DNA from: a virus
Length of the DNA: 64,000 bases
IMG/VR virus record: IMGVR_UViG_3300032307_001129
Coordinates: 1 to 64,000 of that record
Strand: one strand, 5' to 3'
The notes under the pieces are model-generated. The model made no database searches. It was not told the origin of the DNA and saw nothing but the letters and a program-made list of their open reading frames with translations. This document shows positions 1 through 9,143 of this stretch, piece by piece. Each line of letters opens with the position of its first letter. The first letter of the stretch is position 1. The position numbers and the translations under genes were made by a program.

Positions 1-570
1 TAATGTTTGTGTTAATGTTTGTGTTAATGTTGGTGTTGGTGTACTAGTTTCAGTTTGTGTTAATGTTTGTGTTAATGTTTGTGTTAATGTTGGTGTTGGT
101 GTTGGTGTACTAGTTTCAGTTTGTGTTAATGTTTGTGTTAATGTTGGTGTTGGTGTACTAGTTAATGTTGGTGTTAATGTTGGTGTTGGTGTACTAGTTT
201 CAGTTTGTGTTAATGTTTGTGTTAATGTTGGTGTTGGTGTACTAGTTTCAGTTTGTGTTAATGTTTGTGTTAATGTTGGTGTTGGTGTACTAGTTTCAGT
301 TTGTGTTAATGTAGGTGTACTAGTACTGGTTAATGTTGGTGAAGGTGTTAATGTTGGTGTACTAGTACTGGTTAATGTTGGTGTCGGTGTACTAGTTTCA
401 GTTTGTGTTAATGTAGGTGTACTAGTACTGGTTAATGTTGGTGTCGGTGTACTAGTTTCAGTTTGTGTTAATGTAGGTGTACTAGTACTGGTTAATGTTG
501 GTGTTGGTGTTGGTGTACTAGATAATGTTGGTGTAGGTGTACTAGTCGGTGTAGGGGTAGGTGTGGGTGT
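1..570 (-). repeat. In-frame tandem repeats coding a (T-x)n stalk
   Basis: Two interleaved unit types are visible: a 48-bp unit coding TPTPTLTQTLTQTETS and a 60-bp unit coding TPTPTLTSTSTPTLTQTETS. Unit lengths are all multiples of three, and the ACTAGT hexamer recurs at unit boundaries. The array should expand and contract by slippage or recombination without breaking the reading frame. Confidence 0.9.
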
Positions 571-1656
571 TATATTTAATCTAGCAATATTATCTATACA
601 ATCACTTGTACATTCATTTATAGAATAATTTGGTTTTATTGATGTTAAATAATGATGTTTAACATGAACAAAATCTAAAGGTTCTTCAAAGTATTTAACT
701 TTTTTAATTTGGAAAAGTGTTGTTCCTGTGTGTATGTTGTTATAACCAATTGTACCTCCACCCCATTTTTGAATTAATTCGTTTTCAGATTCTCTTAATG
801 AGGGTATAATTTCTTCCCAATTTTCTAATTTATAAATTCTTTTCCCGTTATGAAATATTTTTAATGTTCCTAATCTTCTTTGTTTTTCATCGGACCATTT
901 TTTATTTAATATTTCAATATATTCATTAGTTATTGTTCCACCTGATATCCAATCTTTTAAAGTGTTTGTAACTGTATATCCTGTAGTAATTTGTGTTGTT
1001 GTTGATCCAGTATTTCCAGTGTATGGAATTGTATATGAATCCCTTATTAATCCATTAATTCCACCTTTATTTTCAATATCACAATCTTGATAATATTTAT
1101 ATCTATCAAAAGTTATTGTAATATTGAAATCGGAAGACGTTCCTCCTGAACATAAAATAGGTGTTTGTCCTGATGAGATATAGTAAGATTCAGTGTATCC
1201 TGATGTTGTATCACAATAACCAGAATATCTGTAAGAATCCCATTTTATTCTTCCATCTGTAGTAAATTTGAATGAAAGATTATTATCAGCATAATTTGAT
1301 TCTATTGTTTCTCCACTAATTCCCCAATAATAAAAAGTGGTACCACCAGACCATCCAATATTATTTCTATTAAAAACAAAATCTAAAGTCCAACCCTTTT
1401 CTGTTCTTTTTCTTATTTTAAAATCACAAGTATGTTCAGTATATAATTCGTTTATAGGTAAAACCCATAAATTGGTAAAACCAGAATAACAAGAAGAATC
1501 TATAGTTAATCCTGTGTACGTTATTTCATTAGTTAAATCTAATACGTCATTATTATAATTTGTATCGTTAGATAATTCGAAATCATAAAATTCTGATGAA
1601 TCTAATTTTAAATCTAATTTTGAACCGTAAAATTTTTTTATATTCTGACTATTCAT
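1..1656 (-). CDS. Virion stalk/adhesin-like protein with threonine-alternating repeat, partial
   Basis: An open frame starts at an ATG at 1656 and runs without a stop to the left edge (552 codons visible), so the C-terminus lies outside the window. Residues 1-362 form a globular, Gly/Ser/Tyr/Trp-rich beta-type domain that could be a concanavalin A-like lectin fold; this is only an impression. From residue 363 on every second residue is Thr (T-P, T-L, T-Q, T-E, T-S), giving a rigid, low-complexity stalk of at least 190 residues. Such T/P stalks are common in tail or decoration proteins of uncultivated phages. A TATTTATT motif sits 4 nt before the ATG, and the gene is divergent from the operon starting at 1713. 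Function in attachment is inferred. Confidence 0.75.
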   Translation of the reverse strand, partial: MNSQNIKKFYGSKLDLKLDSSEFYDFELSNDTNYNNDVLDLTNEITYTGLTIDSSCYSGFTNLWVLPINELYTEHTCDFKIRKRTEKGWTLDFVFNRNNIGWSGGTTFYYWGISGETIESNYADNNLSFKFTTDGRIKWDSYRYSGYCDTTSGYTESYYISSGQTPILCSGGTSSDFNITITFDRYKYYQDCDIENKGGINGLIRDSYTIPYTGNTGSTTTQITTGYTVTNTLKDWISGGTITNEYIEILNKKWSDEKQRRLGTLKIFHNGKRIYKLENWEEIIPSLRESENELIQKWGGGTIGYNNIHTGTTLFQIKKVKYFEEPLDFVHVKHHYLTSIKPNYSINECTSDCIDNIARLNITPTPTPTPTSTPTPTLSSTPTPTPTLTSTSTPTLTQTETSTPTPTLTSTSTPTLTQTETSTPTPTLTSTSTPTLTPSPTLTSTSTPTLTQTETSTPTPTLTQTLTQTETSTPTPTLTQTLTQTETSTPTPTLTPTLTSTPTPTLTQTLTQTETSTPTPTPTLTQTLTQTLTQTETSTPTPTLTQTLTQTL

Positions 1657-1660
1657 AATT

Positions 1661-1668
1661 AATAAATA
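1661..1668 (-). promoter_or_regulatory. Late-type TATTTATT motif
   Basis: The motif lies 4 nt before the ATG of the minus-strand stalk gene. It is a one-base variant of the TATTTATA element found before many genes of the window. Confidence 0.45.
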
Positions 1669-1685
1669 TCTTTCTTTTCTTTTGA

Positions 1686-1693
1686 TATTTATA
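1686..1693 (+). promoter_or_regulatory. Late-type TATTTATA motif
   Basis: TATTTATA overlaps a T4-style TATAAATA (1690-1697) 19 nt before the ATG at 1713, at the head of the plus-strand operon. It is one of the two places where both orientations of the octamer are present. Confidence 0.5.
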
Positions 1694-1712
1694 AATAAAA
1701 AAAAATAATTAA

Positions 1713-2462
1713 ATGGACCAATATCTAAAAAAAATAATCGAAGAAACTTTTGCATCTAAAGCACAACAAAGATTCTTTTACGCTAAAGCGGGAGATAAAT
1801 CCATACCTAAAAAAGAAAGGAAAAAATGGGATAAATGGTCTAAAGAATTTTCAAGTAAAACTGATTATAAAAAAATACCAGATAAAGTTGAAAATGAATT
1901 AGATGAAATAGTAGATGAATTTGGAAATATATCTAAAAAAAGAGTACCATTAACTAAAGATAGTAAAGGCACAACACATAAAACTACCGATGAAATTGTA
2001 AAAACAGGTGGTGGTTCTATGGGTATTCATGGTGTACACGGTACACATACATCACTTAGATATTGGGCAGAATCTGATTTAAGTAAAGGATTGGGATATG
2101 AAAAAACATTAGGGAGAGATGCTGATATTGAATCCGCTAAAAAATATTTTAAAAATGAACTTGAAATCGATGATGATGAAACTGAAGAAAGATTATCTTC
2201 ATATGGATATGATGAGGATTTAGAAGGTGATAAAGTTAGACTTATTGAAAATCCTAAGAAATATATTGAAGATTACGTTGAAAGTATTATTAATAAAAAA
2301 ACAGATAGTAATGATTTAATAAAGAAAGACCAATATGAAGATGTTGATCAAGAACTAGAACCTATTATAAAAAAACAGATATCTGCTTTGAAAAAAACTT
2401 TAAAAAAGAATAATGTACCATTAAGTCATGTTTTTAAACTATTAAAAAGAGAAGATGAATAA
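1713..2462 (+). CDS. Hypothetical protein, probable virion component
   Basis: This 249-residue, charged, lysine/glutamate-rich protein is not recognised. It starts with a short amphipathic helix followed by IIE at residues 9-11, resembling the [L/I]xE prohead-protease leaders described in the findings. A small Gly/His-rich patch (GGGSMGIHGVHGTH, about residues 99-112) is the only distinctive segment. It is first in a tightly packed operon and its end overlaps the next start by 8 nt. Virion location is inferred from the leader and from the late-type promoter. Confidence 0.6.
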   Translation: MDQYLKKIIEETFASKAQQRFFYAKAGDKSIPKKERKKWDKWSKEFSSKTDYKKIPDKVENELDEIVDEFGNISKKRVPLTKDSKGTTHKTTDEIVKTGGGSMGIHGVHGTHTSLRYWAESDLSKGLGYEKTLGRDADIESAKKYFKNELEIDDDETEERLSSYGYDEDLEGDKVRLIENPKKYIEDYVESIINKKTDSNDLIKKDQYEDVDQELEPIIKKQISALKKTLKKNNVPLSHVFKLLKREDE

Positions 2463-2943
2463 AGATTTAAAAAACAGGGTTTTCAAAATACCTCAAGATA
2501 TTTTAGTCAAAATAAAACAAACAATAACTTGGTTGAATGGTGAAAATATTAAAGGTATTCAAAGAGCTAAAAAACTTTTAGAAGATAAAACTGTAAAATA
2601 TAATCAATTAAAAAGAATTATTCATGATATTCAGAACATGGATAAAATTAAGGATAAATTAAAATATGATCTTTGTGGTGGGGAGTTAATGGAAAAATGG
2701 GCATTAACGTTTTTAAATAACGAAAGAGACTTGATTAAAAGTAATAAAAAATCGAGAAAAAAATCTGATGAGGCTTCAGGTTTAACTGGTCAAAGAAAAA
2801 ATGGTTATTTGAATTCACACACCAAAAGATTTAGTTTTAAAATCCCATTAAATTTAATGAAAAGTAATTCAAATAAAACAAGTGTTTCATCATTAAAACT
2901 ATTTGAAGAACTTGAAAAAATAAAAAAACTAATCACACATTAA
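2455..2943 (+). CDS. Hypothetical basic protein
   Basis: A 162-residue lysine-rich protein of mostly helical character, with no recognised domain. It overlaps the preceding gene by 8 nt and ends 1 nt before the next start, so it is translationally coupled in the virion operon. The C-terminal third is Ser/Lys-rich and probably disordered. Function unknown. Confidence 0.6.
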   Translation: MNKDLKNRVFKIPQDILVKIKQTITWLNGENIKGIQRAKKLLEDKTVKYNQLKRIIHDIQNMDKIKDKLKYDLCGGELMEKWALTFLNNERDLIKSNKKSRKKSDEASGLTGQRKNGYLNSHTKRFSFKIPLNLMKSNSNKTSVSSLKLFEELEKIKKLITH

Positions 2944-2944
2944 T

Positions 2945-3898
2945 ATGGCAACTCAATTAGAAATAATAGCAGAACAACAAAGACAACAACATTTATCAAC
3001 AAATCAGTACAATTATAATCAATTGTATGATTCAAATAATTTAAATGCGTTATCTAGTAATGACGAAAAAGGTAAAGGAGAGTTGAATGGTAATATAGGT
3101 TCTAAAAAAGATATACTTGAAAGGAACTCATTATTATCTAAGAATTTATATAATAATAAGTTTTTATATGATTCTAACAATCCAAACGCAATTTCTGATG
3201 GAGATGAAAAGGGAAAAGGGGAAACAACAAAATCAATAGGTGGATTAACAGATATTAATGTTAGAAACATTCTATTAGGTAAAAACATATACACATCTAA
3301 TAATGGTTATGGTACTAATAACCCAAACGCAATATCTGATGGTGATGATAAAGGAAAAGGTGAAAATAATAATGGTAGTATTGGTTCTAATAAAGATATA
3401 CTTGAAAGAACAAAATTATTATCAAAAAATATATATAAATTTGATACTGTTTATAGTTCTAGACATCCTAATGCATTATCTAATGGTGATGAAAAAGGTA
3501 GGGGTGATGTTGATGGTTTTATTGGTACAAAAACAGATATGAATGAAAGAATAAATTTATATTCTAAAAATATATACAAACCAAATTACCCTTATAACTC
3601 TAATAATCCCAACGCAATATCTAACGGTGATGAAAAAGGTAGAGGAGAACTTGATGGTTTTATTGGTACAAAAACAGATATGAACGAAAGAGTAAATTTA
3701 TTTTCTAAAAATATATACAGACCAAATTATCCATATAATTCTAGTAATCCAAACGCGATATCTAACGGTGATGAAAAAGGTAGAGGTGAACGTAATGGTA
3801 TTGTTGGAACAAAGACAGATATTAATGAAAGAACATTATTAATTGCACGAAATAAATATAACTCTACTGAAGATTATAAGAAAAAAACTATTTTTTAA
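2945..3898 (+). CDS. Six-repeat virion-type protein
   Basis: The 317-residue product is made almost entirely of six copies of an approximately 47-residue unit. Each copy has a core of the form YxSNNPNAISxGDEKGxGE, then IGxxTDxxERxxLxxKNxY. The last three copies are the most alike, pointing to recent expansion. Similar Tyr/Gly repeat proteins occur in structural regions of T4-like phages of environmental origin (recalled, not searched). Neighbours overlap by one base (TAATG) at the 3' end. A structural role is inferred. Confidence 0.7.
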   Translation: MATQLEIIAEQQRQQHLSTNQYNYNQLYDSNNLNALSSNDEKGKGELNGNIGSKKDILERNSLLSKNLYNNKFLYDSNNPNAISDGDEKGKGETTKSIGGLTDINVRNILLGKNIYTSNNGYGTNNPNAISDGDDKGKGENNNGSIGSNKDILERTKLLSKNIYKFDTVYSSRHPNALSNGDEKGRGDVDGFIGTKTDMNERINLYSKNIYKPNYPYNSNNPNAISNGDEKGRGELDGFIGTKTDMNERVNLFSKNIYRPNYPYNSSNPNAISNGDEKGRGERNGIVGTKTDINERTLLIARNKYNSTEDYKKKTIF

Positions 3899-4779
3899 TG
3901 AATAATTTTAAAAAGATTTTATTAGAAATGTCGATTGGTTCAAAAAGAGAAAGAATTACTAATGCTATAAAAAATAGATTTTTAGTTTCTTTTTATTATA
4001 ATGGACCAAAAGGTGAAGTATTACCTGGTAGAAGAATTAAAGCAGAGTTAGTTGCATTAGGATTAACAAAAAAAGGTAATTTAGTTGCTAGAGGTTGGGT
4101 TCAACCACCTTCTATTTCTAAAAGAGGTTATGAAAAACATGGATGGAGACTATTCATGTTAAATCGAATGTCTGGTATTCAAATATATGAAGATGAAACT
4201 TTCGATGTAAAAAGACCTGATTTAAATGATAGTGGTGATAAGTCTTTAAGTGTTGTTTATGTTACAAGTGATTGGGGTACGTTACCTACAGTACCCAAAA
4301 AAGATGATGAAAAACCAGAATCAGCAACGGAACCGGAATTACCTGAACCAAAACCATCAGTAGAACCTGATATTGAACCTTCAGTAGAACCTGACACAGA
4401 ACCATCAACGGAGCCGGAATTACCTGAACCAAAACCAGAATCAAAACCTCCGATAACACCTGACCCAAAAATTGATTTTACATCTGAAATTTATGATGAA
4501 TTAAAGAAAAAAGTTCAAGACGTTGATGGTAAAAAAACAATATCACCAGATGACTTTAATGTTCTTATGAATAATTTACGTAAAAAAGAATTTAATGATT
4601 GGTCTAATAGAAAAAAAGAAATCGGAGATAATTCTAAACCAGGTGAAGGAACTCGTAGAAGAATTGAGAAAGAAACCGAAATAAAATTATTTAATTTAAT
4701 GAAAAAAGATAATATTGTCATAGGGACAATACCATTACAAGAATCAATAAAAAGAATTAAAGCTTTAATCTTTTTTTAA
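3898..4779 (+). CDS. WYL-like domain protein with Glu/Pro linker
   Basis: Residues 1-11 (MNNFKKILLEM) form a basic leader with LLE, like other probable capsid-targeted proteins here. Residues about 18-105 resemble a WYL/SH3-like fold: an AIKNRFLVSFYYNGP start, a central strand around LVARGWVQ and a WRLFMLNRMSGIQ ending, as in WYL domains. A Pro/Glu repeat linker (EPELPEPKP units) spans roughly residues 135-185, followed by a helical, charged tail. WYL domains normally bind ligands or nucleic acid in bacterial regulators; here no HTH is present, so a regulatory role is not claimed. Confidence 0.55.
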   Translation: MNNFKKILLEMSIGSKRERITNAIKNRFLVSFYYNGPKGEVLPGRRIKAELVALGLTKKGNLVARGWVQPPSISKRGYEKHGWRLFMLNRMSGIQIYEDETFDVKRPDLNDSGDKSLSVVYVTSDWGTLPTVPKKDDEKPESATEPELPEPKPSVEPDIEPSVEPDTEPSTEPELPEPKPESKPPITPDPKIDFTSEIYDELKKKVQDVDGKKTISPDDFNVLMNNLRKKEFNDWSNRKKEIGDNSKPGEGTRRRIEKETEIKLFNLMKKDNIVIGTIPLQESIKRIKALIFF

Positions 4780-4808
4780 AAATAATTATATTATAAAAAA
4801 AATAAACT

Positions 4809-5369
4809 ATGGTAAAAGGTACAATAAGTGAAAATGAATTAATGATGAAATTAGTTCAAGCAAAAAAAGTATTAAATAAAGTTGATGGAGGTAATTATGA
4901 GAGAGGACATATAAATGAAACAATTTTAAGGTCTAACCCTGAAGATATTGATCCTTCGTATTTAAGTAATAACGCAACAAGTGTTTCATCTAAAAAAGTT
5001 ATGGAATCTAAACTCCCTGACGTTATAAAAAAAGCGATGATTGATACACCTATACCACAAATAAATTTAAATGATTCATTAAGTTTAGATTTTGTTAAAA
5101 ATACGAAAAAATTAATGGAAGCTGAGGGTTTTAGAGTTAATAATACAACAAATAAATCAATACAAAGTAATAATGACGGTTCATTAATGAAAGAATTAAC
5201 ACCCTTAATTGAGAATATCGTAAGAAAAACAGTTACAGAAATATTAGATTCTAAATTAAATCAAATTTTGACCGCACAACAAACACTTTCAATCAATGAA
5301 AATTTAGTGTTAAAAGTTGGTGATTCTATTTTTAAGGGTAAAATCACTGGTGTTAATAAATCTAAATAA
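4809..5369 (+). CDS. Hypothetical virion-region protein
   Basis: A 186-residue protein with no recognised domain. The N-terminal 50 residues contain conserved-looking charged and aromatic positions, the middle is Ser/Asn-rich, and the C-terminal 60 residues look like a helix followed by a short beta segment (NENLVLKVGDSIFKGKITGV). It is the last gene of the operon before the glycosyltransferase at 5427. No function assigned. Confidence 0.55.
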   Translation: MVKGTISENELMMKLVQAKKVLNKVDGGNYERGHINETILRSNPEDIDPSYLSNNATSVSSKKVMESKLPDVIKKAMIDTPIPQINLNDSLSLDFVKNTKKLMEAEGFRVNNTTNKSIQSNNDGSLMKELTPLIENIVRKTVTEILDSKLNQILTAQQTLSINENLVLKVGDSIFKGKITGVNKSK

Positions 5370-5426
5370 TTTTTCTATTTTTTTTTTAAATTCTTTTTTG
5401 TATTATTATTTTATAATGATTATTTA

Positions 5427-6647
5427 ATGTCAAAAATTAATATTTTAACAATTCCTCCTGACATACACGGTGTAGGTAAATATAGAATTTTAGATCCCTT
5501 TAAATTTATTGGTGATAACTATTCAGACGAATTTCATGTTGATATATCCATGAACGTAGAAAATGACGATGAACTTTTTAAAAAATATGACGTTGTAGTA
5601 TTTCATAGTTTTATTCATCAAATGAGTCATGAACTAAATTTAGAAAGAATTAAAAAGTTAAAATCACAAGGTATAAAAGTGGTTATGGATATTGATGATT
5701 ATTGGTTAGTTGATTTTACTCATCCAATGTATCATCAAATTAAACAACATGAAATACCTCGTAAAAAAGTTGAGTTAATGAAAGCTTCAGATTGGGTAAC
5801 TTGTACAACTCAAACTTTTGCTGATTCGATTAGAACAAAATTAGGTATTAAAAATGTTTTAGTTTTTCCAAATGCGGTTGACCCAAATGAACCACAATTT
5901 AAATCAAATCCTGAAAAATCCGATAAAATAAGATTTGGATGGTTAGGTGGTTCAAGTCATTATCATGATGTTAAACTAATGTCTTCAGGTATTAGTTCAA
6001 TTCTTGGACAATATTCAAACACACAATTCGTTTTATGTGGATTCGATTTAAGAGGTACTGTAACTGAAAATAATCCACAGACTGGTGAACAAAAAAGTAG
6101 ACCAATTCAACCAATGGAAACTGTTTGGTATAACTATGAAAAAATATTTACAGAAAATTATAAGTACATAGATGAAGATTATAAAAAATATTTACTATCT
6201 TTCACCCAGAAAGAATATGATACATCTGAAAAGAGATATCGTAGAGTTTGGACACAACCAGTAAATAAATACGCTATGAATTATAATTTATTTGACGTAT
6301 CTTTCGCCCCTCTTATCGAAAGTGACTTTAATGCTAATAAATCACAACTAAAAGTTATTGAAGCAGGTTTCCATAAGAAGGCATTAATTGCAAGCGAAAC
6401 ACTACCATATACTCATGATTTAATTAATGTTTTTGATTATGGTGGTAAAATTAACGATAAAGGTAACGCTCTTTTAGTGTCACCTAAAAAAAACCATAAA
6501 CAATGGGCACAACAAATGAAAAGACTTATAGATAACCCAAACATGATAGAAGATTTAGGTAATAAACTTTATGAAACAGTAAAGGATACTTATTCTCTTC
6601 AAAATGTTTCTAAAAATAGGACACAATTTTTTAAATCAATAATCTAG
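5427..6647 (+). CDS. Glycosyltransferase, GT-B fold (GT4-like)
   Basis: The 406-residue product has a GT-B layout. The N-terminal Rossmann half contains GVGKYRILDP and the strand-loop VVMDIDDYW; the C-terminal half starts near IRFGWLGGSSHYHD and ends with the sugar-nucleotide region KVIEAGFHKKALIAS, where the Glu corresponds to the usual E-x7-E type donor-binding site. Such enzymes move a sugar from an activated donor to a glycan, protein or modified base in the cytoplasm. Acceptor unknown. It is followed 5 nt later by a small gene and precedes nucleotide-metabolism genes. Confidence 0.8.
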   Translation: MSKINILTIPPDIHGVGKYRILDPFKFIGDNYSDEFHVDISMNVENDDELFKKYDVVVFHSFIHQMSHELNLERIKKLKSQGIKVVMDIDDYWLVDFTHPMYHQIKQHEIPRKKVELMKASDWVTCTTQTFADSIRTKLGIKNVLVFPNAVDPNEPQFKSNPEKSDKIRFGWLGGSSHYHDVKLMSSGISSILGQYSNTQFVLCGFDLRGTVTENNPQTGEQKSRPIQPMETVWYNYEKIFTENYKYIDEDYKKYLLSFTQKEYDTSEKRYRRVWTQPVNKYAMNYNLFDVSFAPLIESDFNANKSQLKVIEAGFHKKALIASETLPYTHDLINVFDYGGKINDKGNALLVSPKKNHKQWAQQMKRLIDNPNMIEDLGNKLYETVKDTYSLQNVSKNRTQFFKSII

Positions 6648-6652
6648 TAAAC

Positions 6653-6883
6653 ATGTATTATTTAGTAACTGTAGGTTATGAGTTAGAACAACTCGACCGA
6701 AATGGTAATCCAAGGCTTCAAAAAATCAAGTATGTTGTTGAAGCACAATCTGTTGAAGAAGCAACTATTATAGTTGCAAAATATCGATCCGAAGATGTTC
6801 GTTCGAGTGAAAGTTTATCAATTGTAAAATTACAAATTGAATGTGTAATTGATAAACAAAATGCACCACAATATTTTAAATAA
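6653..6883 (+). CDS. Small DUF4494-like protein
   Basis: The 76-residue protein has the pattern YLVTVGYE...KYVVEAQSVEEATIIVAKY, similar in layout to DUF4494 proteins found in Bacteroidota and their phages (recalled pattern, low certainty). Its function is unknown. It lies 5 nt after the glycosyltransferase and probably shares its transcript. Confidence 0.5.
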   Translation: MYYLVTVGYELEQLDRNGNPRLQKIKYVVEAQSVEEATIIVAKYRSEDVRSSESLSIVKLQIECVIDKQNAPQYFK

Positions 6884-6901
6884 TTAAAAAACCAAAAAAA
6901 A

Positions 6902-7135
6902 ATGGAATTTTTTAGTCGTGAACTTCAGATTTTAAGACAATCACAAAGTAAAATGGTGGTAGAGTATTTAAATTCTTTACAAGTAAAGGTTACTGTAGAG
7001 GAACTACAAAAAATTACCGATGTTTTTGTTGAATGTTGTATAAGACCACAAGATGATGAGTTGAAAGATAGAATTAAAAAATTAGATAAATGGATAGAAA
7101 CTAAAAAAAATAAAATAGAAAAAATAGATGGATAA
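6902..7135 (+). CDS. Small helical hypothetical protein
   Basis: This 77-residue protein is charged and mostly helical, with a Lys/Glu-rich C-terminal helix. Its last 8 nt overlap the dUTPase start, so the two genes are coupled. An A-run stands directly before the ATG instead of a Shine-Dalgarno sequence. Function unknown. Confidence 0.55.
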   Translation: MEFFSRELQILRQSQSKMVVEYLNSLQVKVTVEELQKITDVFVECCIRPQDDELKDRIKKLDKWIETKKNKIEKIDG

Positions 7136-7712
7136 AAATAATATCGATGATTACGTTAATAGACTACGTGAAATTGAAAATTCTTTAGAATCTGATGATG
7201 TTGATTTTTCACTTATAAGTGATTTAAACAAAGTATTATTAGCTATTGATAATGACATTCAAAATAACGCAATGAATATTAATACATCATTGAAAATTAG
7301 ATTAAAAAAATTAAATCCAACTGCAGTAACCCCGTCTTATTCTAAAGACGGGGATGCTGGGATGGACTTAACGTCAACAACAATAATGTCTAACACTATA
7401 GACCAAGTCACATATGGTACGGGTATCTCTTTAGAGATACCCAAAGACTATGTTGGTTTAGTTTTTCCTAGATCATCTATTCGGAAATATGATTTAGAAT
7501 TAACTAATTCTGTTGGTGTTATTGATAGTGGATACAGAGGAGAAATTCAATTAACTTTCAATAAAGTTAATAATAAAACAACAATTTATAATGTTGGTGA
7601 TAGGGTAGGACAAATTATGATTATACCATATCCAAAAATAAATTTTGTTGAATCTGATGAATTAACAATAACTGAAAGAGGCGAAGGTGGATTTGGTTCA
7701 TCTGGTTCATAA
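7128..7712 (+). CDS. dut: dUTPase
   Basis: Hydrolyses dUTP to dUMP and pyrophosphate, keeping uracil out of phage DNA and feeding dTMP synthesis. All five trimeric dUTPase motifs are present in order: DAGMDL (76-81), PRSS (114-117), GVIDSGYRGEI (130-140, with the catalytic Asp and Tyr), GDRVGQI (157-163) and the Gly-rich P-loop-like RGEGGFGSSG (184-193). The protein has about 52 extra N-terminal residues, mostly helical, compared with a typical 140-150 residue enzyme. The start at 7128 gives this extension; an internal start at Met49 or so would remove it. The dCMP deaminase at 24732 feeds the same pathway. Confidence 0.95.
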   Translation: MDKNNIDDYVNRLREIENSLESDDVDFSLISDLNKVLLAIDNDIQNNAMNINTSLKIRLKKLNPTAVTPSYSKDGDAGMDLTSTTIMSNTIDQVTYGTGISLEIPKDYVGLVFPRSSIRKYDLELTNSVGVIDSGYRGEIQLTFNKVNNKTTIYNVGDRVGQIMIIPYPKINFVESDELTITERGEGGFGSSGS

Positions 7713-7741
7713 TTAAATTAAATAAAATAAAATAAAATAAA

Positions 7742-8455
7742 TTGAGAAAATCAAATTTAAATTCAGAAAATAATACTGAAAATAAAACACCTAAGAAAGA
7801 AAGAATTAGGCAAATAATAAAAGAACCTAAAGAAAAATTTTTAACAACAAATCAAGAAGAATATTGGAAAATTTTAGGTGAAAATGAAATTACCTTATGT
7901 TTTGGACCTGCCGGTGTAGGTAAGTCATATATTGCAATGAAAAAAGCAGTGACATTATTATGGGATGATAAAAATAAGTATGAAAAAATTATTATAGTAA
8001 GACCAGCAGTAGAAGCAGAAGAAAAGTTAGGGTCATTACCAGGTAATTTAGAAGAAAAACTTGACCCATATATTTATCCATCTTATTATTTATTGAATAA
8101 AATTATTGGTAAAGAATGTAGAGAAAAATTAAAACAAGAAGGTTTTATTGAAGTAGCCGCTTTAGCTTTCATGAGAGGATGGAATGTTGATAATACGATT
8201 CTTATATTTGAAGAAGCACAAAATACAACACCTTCACAAATGAAACTTTTACTAACAAGAATAGGATATAATTCAAAGTTTTTTATTTCAGGTGATTTAG
8301 AACAATCAGACAAATTTAAAGATAAAACAAAAACAGGATTATATGATGCTAAGGTGAGATTAGAAAATATAAAAAATGTTGGTTTTTTTGAATTTGATAC
8401 AAAAGATATTGTTCGTAATCCTATAATTGGCGAAATATTAAAAAGGTATGATTAA
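7742..8455 (+). CDS. phoH: PhoH-like P-loop ATPase
   Basis: A PhoH-family ATPase: Walker A GPAGVGKS (55-62), the RPAVEAEEKLGSLPG segment typical of PhoH, Walker B ILIFEEAQN (153-161), then ISGDLEQSD (182-190). Family members are widespread in phages and are thought to act on RNA or in stress responses; the phage role is not settled. No ATG exists before the Walker A motif, so the start must be a non-ATG codon; TTG at 7742 fits and is preceded by a short AAATA tandem repeat rather than an RBS. Confidence 0.9.
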   Translation: MRKSNLNSENNTENKTPKKERIRQIIKEPKEKFLTTNQEEYWKILGENEITLCFGPAGVGKSYIAMKKAVTLLWDDKNKYEKIIIVRPAVEAEEKLGSLPGNLEEKLDPYIYPSYYLLNKIIGKECREKLKQEGFIEVAALAFMRGWNVDNTILIFEEAQNTTPSQMKLLLTRIGYNSKFFISGDLEQSDKFKDKTKTGLYDAKVRLENIKNVGFFEFDTKDIVRNPIIGEILKRYD

Positions 8456-8492
8456 AACTTTATTTATTTAAATTTTTTTATTATATTTTATT

Positions 8493-9143
8493 ATGGAATT
8501 ATTTATAAGTATCGATGGTGTTTTAAGGAACACTATCCAAAAATTTGATTATCACTACAAAGATTATTTTTTTAATACTGAGTCACCTTCAGAAGAAACT
8601 TTTGAATATGGTATAAATGAACCAATATATAATGATAATCTTTTTAATTCGTACAAATTTCAGTCATATGATGAATTTATAAAATTTACATATTTTGATT
8701 TTCCTATAGAAATTTATGGACACGCAGGTTTAAGTTACCATCAATCTTGTACAGAATTAAATTCTTTGATTTTTGAAAATCCACATATTAATGTAACATT
8801 AGTAGGTCATACCGAAAAAGGTAAAGGAAAACCAGCGACTCTTTTCTTCTTATCTAAGAACGGTGTTATGTGTGATTCTATTAGATTTGTTTCTTTAGAT
8901 AAAATAAAGAAATTATGGAATGAATGTGATTTATGGATAACAGATAATAAAGAAATAATTAATTCTTGTCCTAAGAATAAAAAAGTAATTAAATTTAATA
9001 CACCATATAATAATCACTTTACAAATTCAACAGAAATTAATAAATTATCTCAAATAAATAAAGAATGCTTGAAATATTCGGAAAAAACTATTACATCGAC
9101 ATTGATGGGATTACTTCAAAATGTCAAATCCAAGATCCAATAA
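8493..9143 (+). CDS. HAD-like (5'-nucleotidase-like) protein, nucleophile apparently lost
   Basis: The N-terminus (LFISIDGVLRN) matches HAD motif I, but the DxD motif reads SxD, so the nucleophilic Asp seems to be missing. Later parts fit a HAD core: VTLVGHTEKGKGKPATLFFL in the motif II strand region, and LWITDNKEII...FNTPYNN, similar to the ends of small 5'-nucleotidases. The protein may be an inactive, binding-only relative. Its 3' end overlaps the next gene by 79 bp. Confidence 0.55.
   Translation: MELFISIDGVLRNTIQKFDYHYKDYFFNTESPSEETFEYGINEPIYNDNLFNSYKFQSYDEFIKFTYFDFPIEIYGHAGLSYHQSCTELNSLIFENPHINVTLVGHTEKGKGKPATLFFLSKNGVMCDSIRFVSLDKIKKLWNECDLWITDNKEIINSCPKNKKVIKFNTPYNNHFTNSTEINKLSQINKECLKYSEKTITSTLMGLLQNVKSKIQ

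Noticed and set aside
1-570. Short direct repeats that could be taken for a CRISPR array
   Set aside because: The units have no unique spacers, vary in length by multiples of three and are translated as one open frame on the minus strand.
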